Of a stretch of DNA of 64,000 nt, positions 46,558 through 55,299 are shown in pieces. Within the stretch, counting starts at the first letter, position 1, and each line of letters starts with the position of its first letter. This stretch comes from Candidatus Poribacteria bacterium (GTDB lineage: Bacteria; Poribacteria; WGA-4E; WGA-3G). The notes below the pieces were generated by a model. The model was not told the origin of the DNA. It ran no database searches and saw only the letters and a program-made list of their open reading frames with translations. The translations under genes and the position numbers were made by a program. The stretch lies in NCBI GenBank assembly GCA_022824265.1, contig JAJEAG010000056.1, forward strand, positions 1 to 64,000, in the 5' to 3' direction.

Positions 46558-46901
46558 TGATAAACTGGATCTATTTTAGAAATGGCTGAAACTCCTGTAA
46601 AAAAGTTCAAGAGGTACTTGACACAAACAACATACAAGCAGAAAACAGATCAGATGCACGAAAAGATAAACTTGAAGCAGATGCAGTATGGGAAAAAATG
46701 GGTTCTGCAGAGCAGATTGTTGTCGCTAAAGGTAAGAAGATAGAAACCTTTATACCAAACGACGATACACGTGATGAAGTCCTGAATGTAGTTCTTGGAC
46801 GTAGTGGCAGCCTGCGTGCACCAACTGTGCAAATCGGAAATGTATTCTATGTAGGATACAACGATACCATCTATTCTGAACCACCCTTCGGAAGTGGATA
46901 G
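46554..46901 (+). CDS. Probable ArsC-like selenoprotein (UxxC)
   Basis: A 115-residue thioredoxin-fold protein if the in-frame TGA at 46587-46589 is read as selenocysteine. The N-terminus then reads MMINWIYFRNG-U-NSCKKVQEV, placing Sec12 and Cys15 in a UxxC redox motif, with RSDARKDKL and RAPTVQIGNVFYVGYN further on as in ArsC/Spx-like proteins. Evidence for coding across the TGA: the frame is open on both sides, the ATG overlaps the preceding stop (ATGA), and the redox site falls exactly at the TGA. A bacterial SECIS-type hairpin follows. The alternative is a nonsense-mutated pseudogene or initiation at 46698 giving only the C-terminal 67 residues, which would lack the active site. Confidence 0.75.
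46605..46622 (+). promoter_or_regulatory. Candidate bacterial SECIS hairpin
   Basis: GTTCAAG (46605-46611) pairs with CTTGAC (46617-46622) with one bulged T, leaving the pentaloop AGGTA. The loop G lies about 24 nt after the TGA at 46587, within the usual window for SelB-recognised hairpins, and the loop carries the expected G and U. Confidence 0.55.
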
Positions 46902-46912
46902 AGTAAACAACA

Positions 46913-47677
46913 ATGCGTATTGAAAAGATACTTATTACTGGTGCTGCAGGATATCTTGCCCAGTTTATAATTGATCGGTTGCACACATCATATCAATTAA
47001 CGCTTACCGATATTGTTGAGCCTAAGAAAGATTATGATGGAATACCGTTTATTCAGGCTGACGTTACACATGCGTCTGAGATTGAAGCAGCGTGCGTTGA
47101 TCAAGATGCTGTCGTGCACACCGTTGCATTAGTACGCGAACGGCACGGCAAACCTAACACATTGTTTGCTGACGTGATGGTGAAGGGAACATGGAACGTC
47201 GCTGAAGCATGTGTTAGACAGGGAGTGGAGAAGTTGGTAAACATCTCCAGTATTTCTGCATGTCCACCTGCATCTGGTGTCCAATTACCATATCAAGTGG
47301 ATAAACCCTTTCGGTTTGGCGGAGGTGACCTTAATTATGCCTTGGCGAAGTATCTCGGTGAGCAGATAGGTTTAGCTTACCATCAAGCACACGGTTTGAA
47401 GGTAATTCATATCCGTCCGGGTGTGATTGATGGAGATGGAATGAATCCCGGTCCTTCAGCACCTGAGACTGGTACAGAACCATGGTTCGTTTACGTAGAT
47501 CCGAGGGATGTTGCTCAATGTGTTGCACGTGCCATTGAAACTAAAAATGTTGAATATGGTGCATACAACGCAGTTGCGGGACGATCAGACTCCCGTTATG
47601 ACTGGAAGCAAGCAGAACAGGATTTGGGCTATTCACCAGAACACAACTGGGATGAGGTTCCGGTTAACGAACCGTAG
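46913..47677 (+). CDS. NAD-dependent epimerase/dehydratase (extended SDR)
   Basis: A 254-aa SDR-type protein. The cofactor motif is ITGAAGYLAQFI at the N-terminus, and the catalytic YALAK (Tyr-x-x-x-Lys) lies near residue 141. A Ser-rich strand ISSISACPP precedes it. It is short for a nucleotide-sugar epimerase, fitting a sugar dehydrogenase/epimerase of the extended SDR group. It lies 11 nt after the selenoprotein and 8 nt before the restriction-modification pair, with only a weak ribosome binding site. Confidence 0.82.
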   Translation: MRIEKILITGAAGYLAQFIIDRLHTSYQLTLTDIVEPKKDYDGIPFIQADVTHASEIEAACVDQDAVVHTVALVRERHGKPNTLFADVMVKGTWNVAEACVRQGVEKLVNISSISACPPASGVQLPYQVDKPFRFGGGDLNYALAKYLGEQIGLAYHQAHGLKVIHIRPGVIDGDGMNPGPSAPETGTEPWFVYVDPRDVAQCVARAIETKNVEYGAYNAVAGRSDSRYDWKQAEQDLGYSPEHNWDEVPVNEP

Positions 47678-47685
47678 AGGTGCTT

Positions 47686-49116
47686 ATGACTTTTCAAAAA
47701 GACTCAGTTGATTCGCGGTCCGATAATCTACGTGCCGATATTACAAAGTTTGACACAGAACTCGCTGAAGATTTCAAATCACAAATGTCTATTGCTCCAT
47801 TCTTGTCTCGCAAGATTGTAAGTTTTCAAGGAAACAAGTCGAAGCCAGCATATAATTGGTATAAATACAAAGAAGCATATTCTGCAGGACTTGTTGAATA
47901 TTTTTTGAGTAATTATGAAGGTGGTACTCAAGGGAAGGTACTTGATCCTTTCGCTGGAATAGGAACAACCTTGTTTGCAGCAAGTGAACAAGATATTCAC
48001 GCTGATGGAATAGAATTATTACCTATTGGACAAGAAATTATCCAATCACGAATTATGTTGCAAAAGGGTTTGTCCACAAATGATACAGATAAGCTTGAAT
48101 GGTGGATAAGTTCTCAACCGTGGAAAGGATATCCGGAAAGAACTCCGTTTAGTACGTTTCGGATTACAGAAGGTGCTTACCCATCCGATACAGTAGAGTC
48201 AATAGAACGGTACAGAGGTGCGATGCATCAAGAAAGCGAAAAAATAAAAGCAATTCTTCGTCTTGCTTTGTTGTGTGTGTTAGAATCGATAAGCTATACG
48301 CGTAAAGATGGGCAATATTTGCGATGGGATGCGCGTTCTGGCAAGATACGACCCGGGACAAAGCCTTTTGATAAAGGAGAAATCCTTTCCTTCGATTTTG
48401 CAATAATCGCTAAATTAAAAGAGATTTTATCATATATAACTTCTCATCAAACACCTATAACACTTTTCCCTATACTTCATACAGAAAGCAATATAAGGTT
48501 GTTCCCGGGTTCATGTTTAGAGATTTTACCTACCTTAGAAACGGAATCGTATACTGCTATCATGACTTCACCTCCATACTGCAACCGATACGATTATACA
48601 CGTACGTATGCACTTGAATTGGCAATGTTGGGTTTGAAACATGAAGATGTCTGTAGTTTAAGACAAGAAATGCTTAGCTGTACGGTAGAAAATAGAGAAA
48701 AGGATTTATTGAATATTTGCCCTAACTGGGAACCCTATATAGATGTAGCCAACAATCAGAAATTATTAAATTCAATCAATGCATATCTGGAAAACGAAAA
48801 GTCTCTTGGCAGGTTAAATAACAACAGTATACCCAGAATGGTTCGCGGATATTTTTCTGAAATGGCATGTGTTATTGGGGAATGTTTCCGTGTGCTAAAA
48901 CCGAATGCGCGTCTCTTCATGGTCAACGACAATGTTCGTTACGCAGGTATAGGTATTTCCGTAGACCTAATTTTGTCGGATATAGCAAGAAAGTTAGGTT
49001 TTGAGGTCGAAAAAATCCTCGTGGTACCTGGTAAAAAGGGGAATAGCAGTCAGCAAATGGGAATGTATGGTCGTATACCTCTTCGCAAATGTGTGTATGT
49101 TTGGAGAAGAAGATAA
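47686..49116 (+). CDS. Type II DNA methyltransferase, probably N4-cytosine
   Basis: A 476-aa DNA methyltransferase. The SAM motif DPFAGIGTT lies at about residues 87-95 and the catalytic motif TSPPY at about residues 293-297. SPPY is typical of N4-cytosine enzymes. The order SAM motif, long intervening region, catalytic motif matches the alpha arrangement, with the intervening 200 residues as the likely target-recognition region. ATG 47686 is chosen (AGAGG 5 nt upstream) over GTG 47680. It overlaps the restriction gene by 1 nt. It probably protects CYCGRG sites, judging from its partner. Confidence 0.85.
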   Translation: MTFQKDSVDSRSDNLRADITKFDTELAEDFKSQMSIAPFLSRKIVSFQGNKSKPAYNWYKYKEAYSAGLVEYFLSNYEGGTQGKVLDPFAGIGTTLFAASEQDIHADGIELLPIGQEIIQSRIMLQKGLSTNDTDKLEWWISSQPWKGYPERTPFSTFRITEGAYPSDTVESIERYRGAMHQESEKIKAILRLALLCVLESISYTRKDGQYLRWDARSGKIRPGTKPFDKGEILSFDFAIIAKLKEILSYITSHQTPITLFPILHTESNIRLFPGSCLEILPTLETESYTAIMTSPPYCNRYDYTRTYALELAMLGLKHEDVCSLRQEMLSCTVENREKDLLNICPNWEPYIDVANNQKLLNSINAYLENEKSLGRLNNNSIPRMVRGYFSEMACVIGECFRVLKPNARLFMVNDNVRYAGIGISVDLILSDIARKLGFEVEKILVVPGKKGNSSQQMGMYGRIPLRKCVYVWRRR

Positions 49117-50063
49117 TGTCATATATCCAACACTTATCTTGTAGTACTGACTTGATTACCCCGACTGAGGAAATTCGTTCTGGTTTTGTTACTCTTGCAT
49201 TGGAAAGAAATAGACAAGCTACTCCTTTTGTTGAACAAGCAAGGGCATTGAGAGTTTTTGCAATGCAAGCCAAAACCCCTACTGAATTACTTCAAATTGA
49301 TGAAATTAGACCTGCGTTATTGACAGCTGCAGGATTTTCGGATAAGGCAGTTGGACATACAGATGAAGTTAGCCAATCGACGGCAATAGAACTATTAATA
49401 GAGAATTTTTTAGAACCTGCAGGTACAGAATTTGTCGAGGAATTAGTTTACCGATTTCTGTTAACACGTGGGGATTCGTTAGGAGGGTCCATGCGAAACA
49501 TCGCGGGTAAGTTAGCGGAAAGAAAAGTAACCAGATCAATTATTTCTGCACTAACGTTAACCGAGACAACGTTTCAGTGGCTTAACACTGTTAGTAATAC
49601 ATGGATCGCGGGAAAGAAAAGCGAACCAGATATAGAATTGAATGTCAAAGCACTTAGTTGGGTAAGGAATGGGGCAACACGAACACTGGTTTACAACCGG
49701 ACTATTCCATTAGTAAGGAAGAATATTGATATGTGTCTACTCGACTGTGAACCTGACGAGTTAATACCTGCGACTTTAAGAGTTCCTGAAAAGTATATTG
49801 CTTTTGGCGAACTGAAAGGTGGAATTGACCCGGCAGGTGCTGACGAACATTGGAAAACTGCACAAACGGCATTAACCCGCATCAGAGCAGCCTTTTCAGT
49901 TGAAAACTTGTTGCCATTCCTCTTTTTTATTGGAGCAGTTATCGTTGACAACATGGCACAGGAAATCTGGAGACATCTTGAAGATAAAACACTGATTAAC
50001 GCAGCTAACTTAACAAACGCTGATCAAGTTGCATCATTATCTAATTGGCTTGTTAGTTTATGA
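49116..50063 (+). CDS. AvaI/BsoBI-like type II restriction endonuclease
   Basis: A 315-aa endonuclease. Residues around 231-252 read GELKGGIDPAGADEHWKTA, a segment I associate with the AvaI/BsoBI family. Glu232 and Lys234 give the ExK of a PD-(D/E)xK site, and Asp205 lies 27 residues earlier, close to the Asp-Glu spacing recalled for BsoBI. Recognition of CYCGRG is inferred from the family. GGAGAAG upstream supports ATG 49116. Its 3' end overlaps the convergent Rieske-glutamate synthase gene by 11 bp. Confidence 0.82.
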   Translation: MSYIQHLSCSTDLITPTEEIRSGFVTLALERNRQATPFVEQARALRVFAMQAKTPTELLQIDEIRPALLTAAGFSDKAVGHTDEVSQSTAIELLIENFLEPAGTEFVEELVYRFLLTRGDSLGGSMRNIAGKLAERKVTRSIISALTLTETTFQWLNTVSNTWIAGKKSEPDIELNVKALSWVRNGATRTLVYNRTIPLVRKNIDMCLLDCEPDELIPATLRVPEKYIAFGELKGGIDPAGADEHWKTAQTALTRIRAAFSVENLLPFLFFIGAVIVDNMAQEIWRHLEDKTLINAANLTNADQVASLSNWLVSL

Positions 50064-51684
50064 TTTCAGGATACAATGGTACAACACCAGCATATTTCAC
50101 TCCTGTTAGATATGCAATTTCGCGTTTCCATGTTGTCAGGTCATCAGTGTTGAAGTCGTTCAAATGTGTATGTCCACAGGCACGCGCTAAAACCTGCATC
50201 AATTCAACAGATGCAGACAAGAAACGGTTCAACCGTTGCGCTGCTACTTCAACCTTTAATCGTTTGCGTAAATGTTCCTTTTGCGTTGCAATTCCCACAG
50301 GACAGTTATTCGTATGACATGCTCGCATTCCTATACATCCGATTGCTTGCATTGCAGAATTGGCTATGGCGACTCCATCTGCCCCGAGTGCTAACGCTTT
50401 GGCAAAATCCGCAGCTGTCCTCAAACCTCCTGTGATAATAAGTGTAATGTCTCCGTTTCCTGTATCATCAAGATATTTACGTGCCCGTGCTAATGCTGGC
50501 ATTGTCGGCACTGATATATTGTCTCTGAATAACAACGGTGCAGCACCTGTACCGCCTCCTCGACCGTCCAATATAATATAATCCACACCTATTTGGAGTG
50601 CTGCTTCAATATCCTTTTCGATATGTTGAGCAGATAGTTTAAATCCAATTGGTATGCCATCTGTTTCCTTACGCACCAAGTCAGCGAATTTGGCAAAATC
50701 GTCAAGGGATTCCCAGTCAGGGAACCGAGCAGGTGAAATAGCTGGTTGCCCTACGGGCAATCTTCTGACAGCAGCAATTTCCTCAGTCACCTTGTTACCT
50801 GGAAGGTGTCCACCTGTACCCGTCTTTGCACCTTGTCCTCCTTTAAAATGGAATGCTTGTGCTTGGTCCAATTTATCGTAAGAGAAACCGAATCGTGCAG
50901 AAGCAAGTTCATAAAAGTAGCGACTGTTTTCCTTTGCCTCTGTAAGTAACATACCACCTTCACCAGAGCAGATTCCGGTTCCAGCCATTTCAGCACCCTT
51001 TGCCAACGCTATTTTCGCTTCTGCTGACAACGCGCCAAAACTCATATCGGACACAAAGATAGGTATATCTAATTTGAGGGGTTTTTTCGCATTTGGACCG
51101 ATAACCAATTCAGTACCAACCGGTGTATCGTCAAGATGTGGGGTTTTGTAGAGTTGTGCGACAACAAACTGCAGATCATCCCAATTGGGTAAGTCTTTTC
51201 TCAGCACACCCATTGCTGCTGTTTGCCCGTGTTGTCCAACATTGTTCAATCCATTACTTGCTAATTCCTGAATTTCTGCGACATAAGGTTCATCTTGTGT
51301 GCCGTGAATATCTTGGTAGTTTCCCTGATATTGATCACGGTGGTAGGGTTGAGGATTTTCCTTTTCCCATTGTCGGATTTCATCTTCATCAACATATACT
51401 GTGTCGTCTTCAACCCATGCTTTAAACTTAGCAAGTCGTTCAGAATTTAGGTATTCGCTTATACCCGTATCATAGCGATAATCCCAAAAGTGAACACCGC
51501 AAATCAGGTTCTCACCTTCAATATAACCGTCTGCAAGCAATGCACCACGATGATGACATCTCCCGTATAGGACAGAAATCTGATTATCGTATCGTATTAT
51601 GACTAAATCTACATTTGCAACAAGTCCGTATGCGGGTTCCCTGTCCTTGAGATCGCTGAATTTAGCGATTTTTGTTTTCGTCAT
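50053..51684 (-). CDS. Rieske domain fused to FMN-dependent glutamate synthase-like protein
   Basis: A 543-aa protein. Residues about 1-105 form a Rieske [2Fe-2S] domain with ligands Cys43, His45, Cys62 and His65 (CHH...CGVH). The rest is the FMN-binding domain of glutamate synthase: SDMSFGALSAEAK, GEGGML, HFKGGQGAKTG, LDGRGGGTGAAP, and a C-terminal cysteine cluster CIGMRACHTNNCPVG for the iron-sulfur centre. It lacks the amidotransferase domain, so its electron donor and acceptor are uncertain. AAGGTG precedes the ATG. Confidence 0.87.
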   Translation of the reverse strand: MTKTKIAKFSDLKDREPAYGLVANVDLVIIRYDNQISVLYGRCHHRGALLADGYIEGENLICGVHFWDYRYDTGISEYLNSERLAKFKAWVEDDTVYVDEDEIRQWEKENPQPYHRDQYQGNYQDIHGTQDEPYVAEIQELASNGLNNVGQHGQTAAMGVLRKDLPNWDDLQFVVAQLYKTPHLDDTPVGTELVIGPNAKKPLKLDIPIFVSDMSFGALSAEAKIALAKGAEMAGTGICSGEGGMLLTEAKENSRYFYELASARFGFSYDKLDQAQAFHFKGGQGAKTGTGGHLPGNKVTEEIAAVRRLPVGQPAISPARFPDWESLDDFAKFADLVRKETDGIPIGFKLSAQHIEKDIEAALQIGVDYIILDGRGGGTGAAPLLFRDNISVPTMPALARARKYLDDTGNGDITLIITGGLRTAADFAKALALGADGVAIANSAMQAIGCIGMRACHTNNCPVGIATQKEHLRKRLKVEVAAQRLNRFLSASVELMQVLARACGHTHLNDFNTDDLTTWKREIAYLTGVKYAGVVPLYPEIIN

Positions 51685-51736
51685 GTTTTCACCTTCTGCG
51701 TTTAAGATTGGTTAAACGCAAAAGATTTGTTACAGA

Positions 51737-52117
51737 TTACTCTACCTCTTCTTGACTGATTGGTTCGGTTTGTTCAAGTTGAGAGAGACGTTGTTCTAGT
51801 TTGGACTGCTGTCTACCTAAGCGCAGCACATACAGCATGATAGCAAGCCATATAACCAAGTAAGCTGCGAACAGAAATTTTAGTCGTCTTTTCTGTTTTG
51901 ATTCCAGTTGCTCAACTGCCAATTCTACAGTCTTTGTAACTTCGTCTTCATCTATCTGTGGTTTTGCTTCACCAGCATCTTCAGCAGCATTTTCGACTTG
52001 TGCAATTGCATCCGATACAGCGGCATCAACTTCATTTGATGTTAACGTTACAGGTATTTGTGCTATCAGAAACAATCCAAAGATTCCGATAAAAATAATA
52101 ATTATGATTATACGCAT
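51737..52117 (-). CDS. CcmD-like cytochrome c maturation accessory protein
   Basis: A 126-aa membrane protein. An N-terminal hydrophobic stretch and an acidic middle part precede the C-terminal LFAAYLVIWLAIMLYVLRLGRQ helix, the pattern of CcmD, followed by a short coiled coil (SKLEQRLSQLEQ). CcmD is usually much shorter, so the N-terminal extension is unusual. It lies directly after ccmC, the expected position. Confidence 0.65.
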   Translation of the reverse strand: MRIIIIIIFIGIFGLFLIAQIPVTLTSNEVDAAVSDAIAQVENAAEDAGEAKPQIDEDEVTKTVELAVEQLESKQKRRLKFLFAAYLVIWLAIMLYVLRLGRQQSKLEQRLSQLEQTEPISQEEVE

Positions 52118-52795
52118 TTACAGTTCTCCAAGTTGTCGTTGGCGAATTGTTTCATATTGCAGATTTGATTTTCCCATTCTGTATTGTAAAAGTAGCATTA
52201 GAACATAGAATGAAAGGAAAGCTAAAACTACAAACCAAAAAGTCAGTTTCATGGGTGCTGCCATATCGTATTTTGTATTTGTTCCTGGATGCATATTTGA
52301 TGCTGCTTGCCAGATATTGACTGAATGGTATACAATTGGCACGTTCAAACCAGCGAAGATACCTAATACTGCTGAAAAAGTTCTACGTGTTTCTCCACTC
52401 AATATTGCCCGTAGGATAAAATAACCGACATACATCAACCACATTACCAGTGTAGTTGTCAATCGTGGTTCCCAAGTCCACCATGTATTCCAAGAAACGC
52501 GTGCCCAAATCGGTCCTGATAGTAACACGGCTGTGCAAAAGAGGAGTCCAATCTCGGCGGATGCTACTGCTAAAATGTCATGAATTGCTTTTCTTTTAAT
52601 AAGAAACATGATACATAAGACAAAATTGACACCGAACGCTGCAAACGCTGTGAAAGCAGAGGATACGTGGAAGTAGAAGACCTTTTGTATTTCTAACATG
52701 CTCTGTTCCATCGGTGCATAAGCGAATATAAGATAGATTCCGATGAAAATCATGATTGCTGATACAGCAGTTAGAATATTTATTGATTTTCCCAT
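52118..52795 (-). CDS. ccmC: Heme transporter/handling protein CcmC
   Basis: A 225-aa protein with six hydrophobic helices. The tryptophan-rich heme-handling motif SWNTWWTWEPRLT lies near residue 100, with an MEQS...FYFHVSSAF segment before it. It delivers heme for cytochrome c maturation in the inner membrane. Its start overlaps the end of map by 16 nt, and GGGAG precedes the ATG. The remaining ccm genes are not in the window. Confidence 0.87.
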   Translation of the reverse strand: MGKSINILTAVSAIMIFIGIYLIFAYAPMEQSMLEIQKVFYFHVSSAFTAFAAFGVNFVLCIMFLIKRKAIHDILAVASAEIGLLFCTAVLLSGPIWARVSWNTWWTWEPRLTTTLVMWLMYVGYFILRAILSGETRRTFSAVLGIFAGLNVPIVYHSVNIWQAASNMHPGTNTKYDMAAPMKLTFWFVVLAFLSFYVLMLLLQYRMGKSNLQYETIRQRQLGEL

Positions 52796-53568
52796 ATTGG
52801 ACTCCCTGTAAGTATTTCTGGACCGTCCGATAGAATAGCTACCGTATGCTCAAATAGGGCGGACAAACTCCCATCTGAGGTGGTAACTCTCCATCCATCA
52901 TCCAAAATATCCACACTTGATTGTCCTGCGTTGACCATAGCCTCAATTGCCAGCACCATTCCTGGTCTTAAACGAACCCCTCGTCCGGGTTTTCCATTGG
53001 TTGGTACTTGTGGTTCTTCATGAAGGTGGCGACCAATACCGTGTCCGGAAAAATTCTGAAGGACGGAAAAGCCTGCTTCTTCAGCAACATTTTGTAGTTG
53101 ATATGATACATCTCCCATACGGTTTCCCGGTTTTGCTTCTGAAATAGCGGCATATAACGATTCTTTGGTGACTTCAAGCAACTTTTGTGCATCAGGAGTG
53201 GTTTTTCCTACAGGAAATGTATAGGCGTTGTCACCGTGATATCCATCAATGTTGACAGCAGTATCAACCCCGATAATGTCCCCTTCTTTTAGTACTTCTT
53301 TTACATCTGGAATGCCGTGGATAACGATGTCGTTGACAGAAACACAGATTGTGGCGGGATATGGAGGATGGTCTGGAATTTCATAACCGAGAAATGATGA
53401 GGTAGCATTCAATTCTGCAATTGCTTTACGAGAGACCATTTCTAATTCGTAAGTCGTTACACCTGGTTGAATTGCATTTGCGATTGTATGTAGGACTTTT
53501 GCAGCAGCTTGACCGCTACGTTTCATCTTCTCAATTTCTGTTCTGTTTTTAATTCTGATTTTTTGCAT
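52780..53568 (-). CDS. map: Methionine aminopeptidase, type I
   Basis: Removes the initiator methionine. The 262-aa protein has the five metal ligands in the expected order: Asp pair in DTAVNIDGYHGDNAYTF, His in SGHGIGRHLHEEP, Glu in LAIEAM and Glu in LFEHTVAI. The short N-terminus indicates a type Ia enzyme. No clear ribosome binding site is seen at the ATG. It overlaps ccmC. Confidence 0.93.
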   Translation of the reverse strand: MQKIRIKNRTEIEKMKRSGQAAAKVLHTIANAIQPGVTTYELEMVSRKAIAELNATSSFLGYEIPDHPPYPATICVSVNDIVIHGIPDVKEVLKEGDIIGVDTAVNIDGYHGDNAYTFPVGKTTPDAQKLLEVTKESLYAAISEAKPGNRMGDVSYQLQNVAEEAGFSVLQNFSGHGIGRHLHEEPQVPTNGKPGRGVRLRPGMVLAIEAMVNAGQSSVDILDDGWRVTTSDGSLSALFEHTVAILSDGPEILTGSPIWENQ

Positions 53569-53856
53569 AAAATATATAATCTATATCAAATAATAAAGGC
53601 GAGTACTTAATCTAAAATAGACTAAAGATTCAGAGTTTTCAGAGTCAAAGGATAATTTTCACAATTTTATCATGTGCTACAAACCTGTATCCAATATGGT
53701 TTTATAGGACTATTATGACCTATTTAGTCAATAACGACTCTGAAAATTCGGATGCTTCTACATAAAACAATGACAATGAAATTTAGGATGTGGATTCAGC
53801 CGATTCCGTAAGTTACTTATTCCGAACTCACGTTAGAATACGAACATTGTAACTTA
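53569..53856. other. Intergenic region with spaced inverted repeat
   Basis: There is no gene. GAGTTTTCAGAGTC (53633-53646) and GACTCTGAAAATTC (53736-53749) are inverted with one mismatch, separated by 89 nt. This may be a small interspersed element. The map and miaB 5'/3' regions account for the rest; no clear terminator is seen. Confidence 0.45.
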
Positions 53857-55275
53857 TTATGTAACTATATCTCCAATCAATGTATGTGCAGTAGCAGATT
53901 GGATTTTGACGTTCACTATATCACCAACCTGTGCATTGTCCTTTGGGAAAACTGTGGTTTTGAATGTATCTGTCTTACCGTGATATTGATCAGAGTCTCG
54001 TCTGCTATCTCCTTCAACTAAAACGGGAACAGTAGTTCCAATTTTAGATTGGTTGATTTCACCTGAAATTTTCTCTTGTAGTGAGATGATTTCGTTTAAT
54101 CTTCTTGCCTTTTCTTCCTCAGGCACATCATCGGGCAGCATTTTGTTTGCTAAAGTTCCATCTCGATCAGAATACTTGAACATAAAGGCAGAATCGAATC
54201 TGATTTCTTCCATTAGATTATAGGTCTGCTTAAAATCCTTTTCAGTTTCTTCACAAAAACCGACTATGACATCTGTTGAAATCGCAATTTGTGGGATTCT
54301 ATCACGGATTTTAGAGACAAGATCGCGATATTGTTCTGCCGTGTAGGTGCGGCGCATGCGTTGTAACACCTGAGTAGAACCGGACTGCAAGGGGAGATGG
54401 AGTTGCTTACAAACTTGTGGACAATTTTCCATTGCATCAATCATACTGTCTGTAGCATCTGCGGGATGTGGTGATGTAAATCGGACGCGCTCTACGCCAT
54501 CAACTTCAGCGATTCGCCAAAGGAGTTCCCCAAAATCATTATCTCCATCGTGGTAGGAGTTCACCGTTTGTCCCAGTAGTACAATCTCCTTAAAACCTTC
54601 ATCCACAAGTCTTTGAACATCATCTGTAAGTAGTTTCAATGGTAAACTTCGTTCTCTACCTCGGACAAATGGGACGATACAGAAAGTACACATTTTATCA
54701 CACCCGCGCTGAATTGTTAGCCATGCTCGGATACCCTCTTTACGAATAGGTGCAATATCTGCGTAATCTTCACTTTTATCCAATTGTAAACCAAGAAATG
54801 GATCGCCACTTGCTACAGCATTGAGAGCCATCGGTAGATTACGGTAGGCATCGGGTCCCATCACAAGGTCAACATAAGGTGCTGCTTCCAATAACTTATC
54901 ACGGAGATGTTGTGCCATACAACCGCATACTCCGATTATAAGATTACCTTCCCGACGTTTTCTATGATTTAGATGCTCAAGTCGATTGATGACTTTAGTT
55001 TCGGCATTTTCACGGATAGCACAGGTATTGAGCAAGATAACATCAGCCTCATCAATATTAGCTACAGTGTGATGACCAGCTTGTGTTAAGATGCCTGCCA
55101 TGAGTTCACTATCACTAACATTCATTTGACATCCGTAGGTTTCAATATATACATTTCGTGCGAACTGTGTATTTACCTTGTGTTTGCGGATACTTATGTC
55201 AGAGGGTTGTGCTAACAACTTACCGTCAGGATCTGATTGTGATGTGTAGATTGGAAGAGGAGATTTATTTTTCAT
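53857..55275 (-). CDS. miaB: tRNA-2-methylthio-N6-dimethylallyladenosine synthase
   Basis: Radical-SAM methylthiotransferase acting on A37 of tRNAs. The 472-aa protein has the N-terminal UPF0004 cysteines (Cys49 in ETYGCQMN, then LNTCAIREN and GVCGCMAQ), the radical-SAM triad in RGCDKMCTFCIVP near residue 190, and a C-terminal TRAM domain. It lies 24 nt after the DUF6807-like gene, with no strong ribosome binding site. Confidence 0.92.
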   Translation of the reverse strand: MKNKSPLPIYTSQSDPDGKLLAQPSDISIRKHKVNTQFARNVYIETYGCQMNVSDSELMAGILTQAGHHTVANIDEADVILLNTCAIRENAETKVINRLEHLNHRKRREGNLIIGVCGCMAQHLRDKLLEAAPYVDLVMGPDAYRNLPMALNAVASGDPFLGLQLDKSEDYADIAPIRKEGIRAWLTIQRGCDKMCTFCIVPFVRGRERSLPLKLLTDDVQRLVDEGFKEIVLLGQTVNSYHDGDNDFGELLWRIAEVDGVERVRFTSPHPADATDSMIDAMENCPQVCKQLHLPLQSGSTQVLQRMRRTYTAEQYRDLVSKIRDRIPQIAISTDVIVGFCEETEKDFKQTYNLMEEIRFDSAFMFKYSDRDGTLANKMLPDDVPEEEKARRLNEIISLQEKISGEINQSKIGTTVPVLVEGDSRRDSDQYHGKTDTFKTTVFPKDNAQVGDIVNVKIQSATAHTLIGDIVT

Positions 55276-55299
55276 TGTGTTATAGAATATAAAATTTGT

